Virus record (IMG/VR): IMGVR_UViG_3300017917_001406
Location: 1 to 26,363 of that record
DNA: 26,363 bases
DNA from: a virus
Direction: 5' to 3' (one strand)
Shown here: piece after piece, positions 1 through 6,900 of the stretch
How positions within the stretch are numbered: position 1 is the first letter of the stretch
Layout: the number at the start of each line of letters is the position of its first letter
Translations under genes and position numbers: made by a program
Notes under the pieces: model-generated
What the model was told of the DNA's origin: nothing
The model's input: only the letters and a program-made list of their open reading frames with translations
Databases searched by the model: none

Positions 1-678
1 AGGAACATGTCCAAGATATCCTATTTCACCACTGACTGTTCTACCAACCTCTAGATATGCATTTCCAGTAGCCTGCAAATCTGTATAAACTTTTTCCATT
101 GTTTTTTGAAAACTATCTTCATCATTAAGGTTTTCTAACCAGTCACGTAGTTCTAATTTCATTCTTTCAATACGATTACGTGCTCTATCTACAGCTGCTG
201 GATCATCACTATTTTCAAACTTTAAGAGTGTTCTATCTGTAATATCAAAACGGTATCCAAGACCAACAACATTTTCTACCTTGGCATCAATTGCAGCATG
301 GTTTGCAAAAGATGTATCATAATAACTTGCTAATTCATAAAGATTATATGGTGGTGTAATTGCATCAAAAATTCCATAGCCATTGTGATATACAGTTCCT
401 GGATTAATCTGTTTTGATTCTGCATCTTTACCTGATGGAATAGCATTTGCACTATCTAAATATGGTTTATCATCTTGATTTGCTGCATAAACCTTAGATA
501 CATTACGAACTGTTCTACGTTTGAAGTTATTGCTTAATCCTGAAAGCGTCTTAAGATCATCCCAGGACTTGTTAAATGGATCTTGTTCTTTAAATATATT
601 TCTTTCTTCTGGTTGTGTATTTAAAGAGGCTTGAATATAATCAAAATCTCTAGTCAATTTCGTAAGCCGTCCTTCCAT
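1..678 (-). CDS. Phage portal protein, N-terminal 226 residues (cut by window edge)
   Basis: The frame is open from an ATG at 678 to the left edge, so the C-terminal part lies outside the window. Portal proteins form the dodecameric ring at one capsid vertex through which DNA enters and leaves and to which the tail attaches. Residues 113-144 (LYELASYYDTSFANHAAIDAK, with V-x-G-L-G-Y after it) and 204-226 (TGNAYLEVGR, then GEIGYLGHVP) match the pattern of PBSX-type portals. The ATG at 678 overlaps the end of the upstream gene by 29 bp, with a weak AAGAAC before it. A TTG at 657 is an alternative start. The fit rests on recalled family motifs, not on a search. Confidence 0.82.
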   Translation of the reverse strand, partial: MEGRLTKLTRDFDYIQASLNTQPEERNIFKEQDPFNKSWDDLKTLSGLSNNFKRRTVRNVSKVYAANQDDKPYLDSANAIPSGKDAESKQINPGTVYHNGYGIFDAITPPYNLYELASYYDTSFANHAAIDAKVENVVGLGYRFDITDRTLLKFENSDDPAAVDRARNRIERMKLELRDWLENLNDEDSFQKTMEKVYTDLQATGNAYLEVGRTVSGEIGYLGHVP

Positions 679-1054
679 ATGTTCTTAATGTTTTTTGTGC
701 AGCATCAATTGCACCTAAGTCATTTAAAGATGGAATTAAACCTTGTTTCATACGATCTACCTGCTCTGAATATTCTTCATCAGTAACTCTTGTTAATCCT
801 GGAACAAATATGCACTGACCATCTCCAGCATCTCCATAATACATTGCAGCATTTTTTAGTTCTGCAATTTTTGTAATATCTCCACGAACGGCAGGAATAT
901 TTAAAACATTTCCTTCTCCATCAGTAAACCACTTTCCATTGGCTTTTTTATAAACATATAGCCCCCAGTTATATTTTTTTTCAATTACCTGTCTGCGTAC
1001 ATTTTTTACCACAGGTTCGCCAGTTTTTGGATCTATTAATGGATTCATATCCAT
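650..1054 (-). CDS. Conserved-looking phage protein of unknown function upstream of portal
   Basis: This encodes 134 residues with no signal peptide, membrane segment or cysteine cluster that I can see. It is mixed charged and globular-looking; residues 40-90 contain a GDAGDGQ stretch and the C-terminal third looks helical. I do not recognise the family. It lies between the minor tail gene (12 bp upstream) and the portal gene (29-bp overlap), so a virion or head-tail role is plausible but only by position. The start is uncertain: ATG 1054 has TATAAT (1071-1066) 11 nt upstream, while a second ATG at 1048 has TATACT (1061-1056) 7 nt upstream, the leaderless spacing seen elsewhere in this window. 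No Shine-Dalgarno sequence is visible for either. Confidence 0.75.
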   Translation of the reverse strand: MDMNPLIDPKTGEPVVKNVRRQVIEKKYNWGLYVYKKANGKWFTDGEGNVLNIPAVRGDITKIAELKNAAMYYGDAGDGQCIFVPGLTRVTDEEYSEQVDRMKQGLIPSLNDLGAIDAAQKTLRTYGRTAYEID

Positions 1055-1066
1055 AAGTATACCAGA

Positions 1067-4000
1067 TTATACTGGTGTGACAGTAAACCTTTGCCAAGTA
1101 GCTTCAGTATATATCTTTATTTTATCAGAATCTATACTAACCGACTCAGAATCATCAATAATTATTTTATTAGTTCCAGTATATGTTTTATATATATCAG
1201 AGGTATTAACACCATAAATATCAGTAATAGCAACAACCAAAACCTCATTCCATCTAGCATTATTTTTCCAGTATAACCACTCTAACTCTTCAAATGGTGT
1301 TTCTTTAACTTGTAGCCATGGTCTAGTGGTTCTACTTTGTACCTGTTGTAAATTATCAGCCCTATAGTAGGCAATATTGTTGTATACCATTGGACCTGTT
1401 AAATTAATAGAACCAATAAATGATGAAAAATCTAAAGAACTAGCGAAGTTAATACCTATACTTGACCATTGACCATTAGTTAAAACTGGTTCTCTTACTA
1501 ATAACCCATCAACATAATATCCTACTCCATTAAAAGGTAAGCCAGTTGATCGAGATATTGCAAATATTCTTGCACGATTTCCATCATTAGAGTTAGCAAC
1601 CATATAAAATTCTATTGTATCTTCTATATGTTCTATTTCAAATATCTTAACATGTTCTCCAGGAAACTTATTTTTATCATATCTTAACCAAATTTGCATT
1701 GCACTAACTTTATAATTTTTTGCTACTTCTTTATTAATTGGTAAAGATATTCCTCTATCTAAAAATAAATCAAATTCTCCACGAACTTCTATTCCAGAGT
1801 ATTTTGTTAAATATAAGTAAGGTGTGCTTCCTTTGTATATACTAAATGGATTTTTGCTTTTATAGTCATAATAGAATCCAGATTTTTTATATGGATAAAC
1901 TGGAACTCCAAACCTAGTCCCAATAGAATTAAAAGAATTTTCACTAAGTGCTTGAGATGAAAATTCCATATTTTTAATTCCAATTGCTTTTGATAATATT
2001 CCACGAACTGCAAACTCAATACTATATACCATTGCAATTTTATTGAAATCAATACTTTTACTAGGATAAATTAACATATTATTAACTACTTCAAATCTTT
2101 TAGCATACCAGTCACTATAAAGAGACAAATCAAGAACTTTTTCTTCGTTTGCTAATACAGTTGATGTAAAGTCTTCATCTAGCAAATTAGATCCATTTTC
2201 TATATATTGAAATGTTAAAAATGTTTTTACTGGTAAAGACGCTGTATCGTATTCAAAATATTTATCAGCTTTTTGCTCCATGTCTTGATAATTGTCCCAA
2301 CCAGTTAAAAGATTATTACTAAGCTGAGAATATTGTTTAGATATGGGATTTGAATACTCATATTGAAGAGATTCAACTGTTTTACCAGATACCGTGACTG
2401 GAGTGCCGTAGTTCCAAGAGTATGTTAATTCTTTTTCTAGTGCATATGATGGTGCTGGATTGGCAATATTGAATTGAATAAAGTCAAGATCATAATACGA
2501 GTTATCCAAACTATTTTTTACATATTTAGCAAAATATGATAATGGTAAATAGTCTTGCCAATAACCTGCAACTGCTATATCAAAATAAAACCTACTATAT
2601 TCTTGTTCTGCAAATAATGTATAACTTGCAATTTTATCAATTAAATCATTAACTAAGTCTTGTTCTAAAATACCAGTGGTACTAAATAAATCTGATATAT
2701 ATGAAATATTTTTATCTGTACATAATGAAATATTATACGTTTTTCCAGTATATGTGTAGTTACCAGAATTATCTCCTAAAGAATACATTTTTAATATATT
2801 TTGATTACCAAAAAATGTAGCAATATTTCCACCGTAATAATCTATTAATTTTTTAATATTGATACCAACTGTAAACATATTTGTTGGAAAAGTTAAAATC
2901 TCTTCATGTATTACTTCTGATATACCGTTAAAATATAATGAATATTCTATGACTGATTGTTTTTTAATAATATTGAATGAATTACTGTTTGATGGATTAT
3001 AAATTTTAAATAATATCTGATCGTCTATATTTGATGATTCTTTAAATATTCCATATATTCCAGATGTTGGGGATGTTAAAAAGTTAAATCTATTAAAGTT
3101 TAAATAACAGTTTTTATCATTCCAAGACACGTTTGGTCTAAATGTAAAATATTTATAATCTTCATTTTGAATAGACTCATTATCAGAATATAAATTATCT
3201 AATAGTTTATCCTCTAAAAATATTTCTGGAAGCTGATATTGTGGTGTTGTTAAAAATAAAGATGTTGTTCTTAAATTATCAAAAGTGCCCTGATCCCATT
3301 TACCAAATGATGGGTACGAATAGTTAACGCTATAATTAGCAAATGGATAATCAATAAAAGCAGAGACTCCTCCATATGCTGTATTAATATCTTCTGGAGA
3401 TGCTACTGCTTGTCCATATATAAATCTACGTTTTGCAACTACGTTAGATATTGAATATGGATAAATTGCAATACAATCTATTTCCATTGGAGAAACATCA
3501 GTGTATGAATAAAATCCAAGCCAATCTTGATCTTTGTTTAACTCATCTGTTTTTGCTGGTAAACTAATTGTAGATGCATCAAAAGTAAATTGACCAACCT
3601 CTTCTCCATTTATTAACATACTTGCAGAATTATTTATAATACGAATATTAATAAGCATTGGTCTAAACCATTCTCCAACAAAATGAGAAATATTATTTTC
3701 GCCAATAACAAATATTAAAAATCCAGAATCTACATATAATCCATCAGCTGATTCTATTGGACCAAATATTCTTTTAGGTTCATAGGTATCAGAATTTACT
3801 CTTAACCAAAATTCTATTGTATAATCTTTATATCTACCCTCTTCATTTAAAAATCCTTTTCCTGGAATTATTAAAGATGGTTTATTATTATTTGGATAAA
3901 TAGTTGTAATGTTTCTTGCACCAAAAACCATTGGTATAGAATTATTTACTGCTTTTAAAGATCCATCATCTATAATATAATATCCAGAAAATTCTTCAAT

Positions 4001-4684
4001 TCCATATGCTTGTGCCTCAATTCCATAAGAAAATTCACTTTTAATACTTGCAGGAATTATAACTTTATTAAGACCTAATGATATGGCATTAAAATTTTCA
4101 TTCCATTGACCAAGTGATATTCCATTAATATGGAACTTATAATCTTCAGATGTTGCTCCACCATCTGAATAAAAGATTTTAATTACTAATCTTAAGTCAG
4201 TATTTTCATCTGGTATTTCAAATGTTTCTGAAAGATGTTGCCATTTATCATATATCTGTGTATAGAATGTTTTTAAATTTTGTACAACTAATGAAGTTGT
4301 TGTATCTGTATACTCATATCCTATTGATACCGACTGAATATATGGACTATATGAATAAAAATATGTTCCAATACAAAATGTTTTTAATGATTGGTTAAGT
4401 GATGTAAAATTTAAAATATTATCACTTATGAGAACTATTTCTGCTGTATCCCCAATTGGCACACTACCTTTAATTTCAGTAAGTATGCTATCTTCAAATG
4501 GCTGACCTATATTTGCAGGTACTCCAGAAATAGAATCAACATTTGTTGTAGACCAACTTGTAGTAATATCTCTTTGATTTTCAGATATAAGACTAAGGTA
4601 ATCTAATTGATCATCTAATGCCCATAAAACAGAGGGATGTTCTGCAAATATTTTTTCTGCATATAAATTTGATGGGTTAGACAT
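1067..4684 (-). CDS. Very large minor tail protein with LamG-like domains
   Basis: This encodes 1205 residues, rich in Asn, Tyr, Ser and Ile. Residues 287-410 look like a LamG/concanavalin-type jelly roll (DYTIEFWLRV, then GFLIFVIGE, then a 'SMLINGEEVGQF' strand pair and a WLGFYSYTD segment). Residues roughly 1000-1110 look like a second, more diverged copy (KVSAMQIWLRYDK ... YYVDGLLVREP). Such domains bind carbohydrate and are frequent in minor tail proteins of actinobacterial phages, where an N-terminus like NLYAEKIFAEHP-x-x-LWALDD also occurs. The likely role is a tail-tip or baseplate-associated surface protein. The start has AAGGAG 6 nt upstream and a TGCTATAAT box at 4710-4702, so it can be transcribed separately from the RNR gene 27 bp away. 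Its own stop codon lies inside the TATAAT before the next gene. Confidence 0.72.
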   Translation of the reverse strand: MSNPSNLYAEKIFAEHPSVLWALDDQLDYLSLISENQRDITTSWSTTNVDSISGVPANIGQPFEDSILTEIKGSVPIGDTAEIVLISDNILNFTSLNQSLKTFCIGTYFYSYSPYIQSVSIGYEYTDTTTSLVVQNLKTFYTQIYDKWQHLSETFEIPDENTDLRLVIKIFYSDGGATSEDYKFHINGISLGQWNENFNAISLGLNKVIIPASIKSEFSYGIEAQAYGIEEFSGYYIIDDGSLKAVNNSIPMVFGARNITTIYPNNNKPSLIIPGKGFLNEEGRYKDYTIEFWLRVNSDTYEPKRIFGPIESADGLYVDSGFLIFVIGENNISHFVGEWFRPMLINIRIINNSASMLINGEEVGQFTFDASTISLPAKTDELNKDQDWLGFYSYTDVSPMEIDCIAIYPYSISNVVAKRRFIYGQAVASPEDINTAYGGVSAFIDYPFANYSVNYSYPSFGKWDQGTFDNLRTTSLFLTTPQYQLPEIFLEDKLLDNLYSDNESIQNEDYKYFTFRPNVSWNDKNCYLNFNRFNFLTSPTSGIYGIFKESSNIDDQILFKIYNPSNSNSFNIIKKQSVIEYSLYFNGISEVIHEEILTFPTNMFTVGINIKKLIDYYGGNIATFFGNQNILKMYSLGDNSGNYTYTGKTYNISLCTDKNISYISDLFSTTGILEQDLVNDLIDKIASYTLFAEQEYSRFYFDIAVAGYWQDYLPLSYFAKYVKNSLDNSYYDLDFIQFNIANPAPSYALEKELTYSWNYGTPVTVSGKTVESLQYEYSNPISKQYSQLSNNLLTGWDNYQDMEQKADKYFEYDTASLPVKTFLTFQYIENGSNLLDEDFTSTVLANEEKVLDLSLYSDWYAKRFEVVNNMLIYPSKSIDFNKIAMVYSIEFAVRGILSKAIGIKNMEFSSQALSENSFNSIGTRFGVPVYPYKKSGFYYDYKSKNPFSIYKGSTPYLYLTKYSGIEVRGEFDLFLDRGISLPINKEVAKNYKVSAMQIWLRYDKNKFPGEHVKIFEIEHIEDTIEFYMVANSNDGNRARIFAISRSTGLPFNGVGYYVDGLLVREPVLTNGQWSSIGINFASSLDFSSFIGSINLTGPMVYNNIAYYRADNLQQVQSRTTRPWLQVKETPFEELEWLYWKNNARWNEVLVVAITDIYGVNTSDIYKTYTGTNKIIIDDSESVSIDSDKIKIYTEATWQRFTVTPV

Positions 4685-4701
4685 ATTTCTCCTTACCCTA
4701 T

Positions 4702-4710
4702 ATTATAGCA
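4702..4710 (-). promoter_or_regulatory. Extended -10 promoter (TGCTATAAT) of the minor tail gene
   Basis: TGCTATAAT reads leftwards in the 27-bp gap after the RNR stop codon. The expected transcript start near 4695 leaves a leader of about 10 nt that contains only the AAGGAG ribosome-binding site. No good -35 element is visible, as expected for an extended -10 promoter. Confidence 0.6.
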
Positions 4711-4711
4711 G

Positions 4712-6748
4712 TTAAGATATTTTTATTTCACATACATCTGTTGTACAGTAGGCTTCTCCTGCTGCCTCTAGATTTCCTACCCCATCATAAATAGCAGACC
4801 AATTAATCTTTTTAATCTTGCCTAAATATGACTCATATTCTTCTTTTGTAATTTGAGTATACGGTTGTTGTGGATATACTTCATTTCCCATTGGCAAGAA
4901 TGATACAGCCTTTAGTTGACCCTCATACATATGAAGTGCTGGAGCAATATGATTTGTTTCTTTTTCTTTATCAAAAGATAGGGTAACAGAAACACCATTA
5001 TCAGACCAATACTTTTGAGTAGTAGCAGCAAGACCAATCTTCTCAAATAATGTTACATCCTTTTCAGAACGCTTATGTGTTGTTGACATTGGAAAATATA
5101 CGACACTTGTATTATCAGATTGAATGTCTTTTTCAATATGATACCCTGCTGCTCTAAATAAATGCATCATTGGATCTGTTTCTCCAAAACGAATTGCACG
5201 TAAATAATATTTTCCACCTGGTGTCCAGTGAACTCCTGGAGATGCACCTGAAAGAAGTGATACTGATCCAGATGGTTTTACTGTTGTAACACGTACTGAT
5301 TCACGAACACAAAGCCACTCAGAATATGAATGATCATATTTGCGAATAGTTTGATATCCCTCGTCCATCCACTCACGAGTTGTTGGAAGACCGTGCATAT
5401 CTGCAAATGATGCAATACCAGTAAGGGATGTTCCGATACGACGATTACGTTGCATAATACCGTTTGTAATTTGCCAATGCGTAGGCATTAAAGTAACAGT
5501 TTTACCATATAAATATGCAAACTTTAATGTACGTAAGAAATCCTCTTTAGATTCATGGCGATTAAGGTGAACTTCAACAAGAGTGCAAAGCTCATATGAC
5601 TCTAAAGGCTGCTCTGCACATGGATTGAAGCCCATAACACGAGTATCTTTATAATCTGGTGCATCTGCAAGACGACCATAATTACGAGCCACATCTAGCC
5701 AAATAAATCCTGGTTCTCCATTACTTGCAATAAGATCAACATAGTTTTCATATTTTGTTCCTACTTCAGCAGCAATAGAATTATTACTCATCCATGCCCA
5801 ACCAGAATTTTCTCCTGTTGGATCATAGTTATTTCTTTCTGGAAATACTTCCCAGTTTTTTAAATTAATAAAATCATTATCTTCTGGCTTGCCAAGTGCA
5901 AGGGTAGCAGAACGACGAACATTTCCTGCAACAACACAAGTACCAATAAGATTAACAATATCTACAATTGCACGAGAATCAAAAATTTCTCCTGCACGAC
6001 CACCAATTACTTGGCGAATACGCTCATGTAATTTAATTAATGGTGCTGGTCCTGATGCAGTACCGCCAAAACCCTTAATGGGTGCTCCAAGAGGACGAAT
6101 TAAATCATAATTAAATTCTTGAATATTTTGGTTTGGTCTCAAAAATGAATTAATTAATAATCTAACTGATTCAACCCATCCTTCACGAGTATCTGGAATT
6201 TCATAAGTAGATACTGGTTCAGTCGGAGCATAAATAATCATACCCTTTTCATTTCCTAGAGTATCAAATCCTACTCCTACCCCAAGCATTAAAGCATCCA
6301 TTACCCATGCAAAAAGGGCTCCAGGATCGTTTCTATCAATGTCCCTAGTAGAAACCATGGCACAGTTCTGCAAAGAGGCTGAGTTGCGCTTTTCCATTGT
6401 CATAGGGGTACCAAAAGCCCATAGTCCACGTCCTGGTGGTGTCCACTTAAGGTTAAACATACGATCAAAGGCTTCTTGAGCAGATTTCTGAGCTTTATTA
6501 TCATTCCATGGAAGACGATTTTCTTTAGCATGGTTCTTTTGAACAGAATACATACCTTCGATTACACGACGGCATACTTCATAAAATCTTTCTTTTGTCC
6601 CATCCTCTTTGACACGAGAATATGTGCGAATAAATGTAACTTCACCAAGAGAATTTCCACCTGCATCTACAAATCCAAAAGGTGGCTCAATATCCTTATA
6701 TTTTGCTACAAAATCATCTAAAAGACGAAAAGAAAAAAAATCTGACAT
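4712..6748 (-). CDS. nrdJ: Adenosylcobalamin-dependent (class II) ribonucleotide reductase, monomeric RTPR type
   Basis: This enzyme would reduce ribonucleotides, probably triphosphates, to deoxyribonucleotides using a B12-generated radical, supplying dNTPs for phage replication in the cytoplasm. In its 678 residues I see the expected catalytic cysteines: C129 (SLQNCAMVST), C377 with E379 in NPCAEQPLES (thiyl-radical site) and C388 in YELCTLVE. C129 and C388 would be the reducible pair. A C-terminal pair C668/C673 (CTTDVC) can shuttle electrons from thioredoxin. These correspond to C119, C408, C419 and C731/C736 of the Lactobacillus leichmannii enzyme, which is about 739 aa, so this one is rather short. 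It lies between tail genes rather than in a replication cluster. GGAAGG lies about 12 nt before the ATG. Two promoters and a palindrome lie upstream. Confidence 0.93.
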   Translation of the reverse strand: MSDFFSFRLLDDFVAKYKDIEPPFGFVDAGGNSLGEVTFIRTYSRVKEDGTKERFYEVCRRVIEGMYSVQKNHAKENRLPWNDNKAQKSAQEAFDRMFNLKWTPPGRGLWAFGTPMTMEKRNSASLQNCAMVSTRDIDRNDPGALFAWVMDALMLGVGVGFDTLGNEKGMIIYAPTEPVSTYEIPDTREGWVESVRLLINSFLRPNQNIQEFNYDLIRPLGAPIKGFGGTASGPAPLIKLHERIRQVIGGRAGEIFDSRAIVDIVNLIGTCVVAGNVRRSATLALGKPEDNDFINLKNWEVFPERNNYDPTGENSGWAWMSNNSIAAEVGTKYENYVDLIASNGEPGFIWLDVARNYGRLADAPDYKDTRVMGFNPCAEQPLESYELCTLVEVHLNRHESKEDFLRTLKFAYLYGKTVTLMPTHWQITNGIMQRNRRIGTSLTGIASFADMHGLPTTREWMDEGYQTIRKYDHSYSEWLCVRESVRVTTVKPSGSVSLLSGASPGVHWTPGGKYYLRAIRFGETDPMMHLFRAAGYHIEKDIQSDNTSVVYFPMSTTHKRSEKDVTLFEKIGLAATTQKYWSDNGVSVTLSFDKEKETNHIAPALHMYEGQLKAVSFLPMGNEVYPQQPYTQITKEEYESYLGKIKKINWSAIYDGVGNLEAAGEAYCTTDVCEIKIS

Positions 6749-6775
6749 TTAAAATTAAAACCTTCCACTAAAAAT

Positions 6776-6818
6776 ATTATGACAACTTTACAAATTGTAA
6801 AGTACTCTTAGTATAGCA
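6776..6818 (-). promoter_or_regulatory. RNR control region: two extended -10 promoters around a perfect 19-bp palindrome
   Basis: Leftward elements are TGCTATACT (6818-6810) and TGTCATAAT (6784-6776). Between them, at 6785-6803, lies the perfect palindrome ACTTTACAA-A-TTGTAAAGT (9-bp arms, one central base). It touches the TG of the second box and covers the expected transcript start of the first, so one bound repressor could block both promoters. The sequence is not the NrdR box I know. The operator role is inferred from position and symmetry. Confidence 0.6.
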
Positions 6819-6824
6819 TAGAAT

Positions 6825-6861
6825 TTAAAATAAGAAAACTCCTATATTTCAAGGAGTTTTC
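6825..6861 (-). terminator. Rho-independent terminator after the 909-aa fibre gene
   Basis: GAAAACTCCT (6834-6843) pairs perfectly over 10 bp with AGGAGTTTTC (6852-6861), with an 8-nt loop. Read leftwards, the hairpin is followed by a T-rich tail (TTATTTTA). It separates fibre transcription from the independently promoted RNR gene. Confidence 0.7.
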
Positions 6862-6866
6862 AAATG

Positions 6867-6900
6867 CTTAACCTAAAGTTAAGGTTGAGTACTTTTGTTT
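6867..6900 (+). terminator. Second hairpin with T-rich flank, plus-strand terminator-like
   Basis: CTTAACCT (6867-6874) and AGGTTGAG (6882-6889) form an 8-bp stem with one wobble and a 7-nt loop. Read rightwards it is followed by TACTTTTGTTTTT. It would stop rightward transcription running antisense into the fibre gene. There is no plus-strand gene nearby, so it may only support the leftward terminator next to it. Confidence 0.35.

Noticed and set aside
1091-2052. Short open frames inside the 1205-aa gene on either strand
   Set aside because: They are fully contained in a convincing long gene and are low-complexity Ile/Asn/Leu products of A/T-rich DNA.
5889-6721. Plus-strand open frames opposite the RNR gene
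   Set aside because: The RNR frame has all catalytic motifs; the antisense products have no recognisable features.
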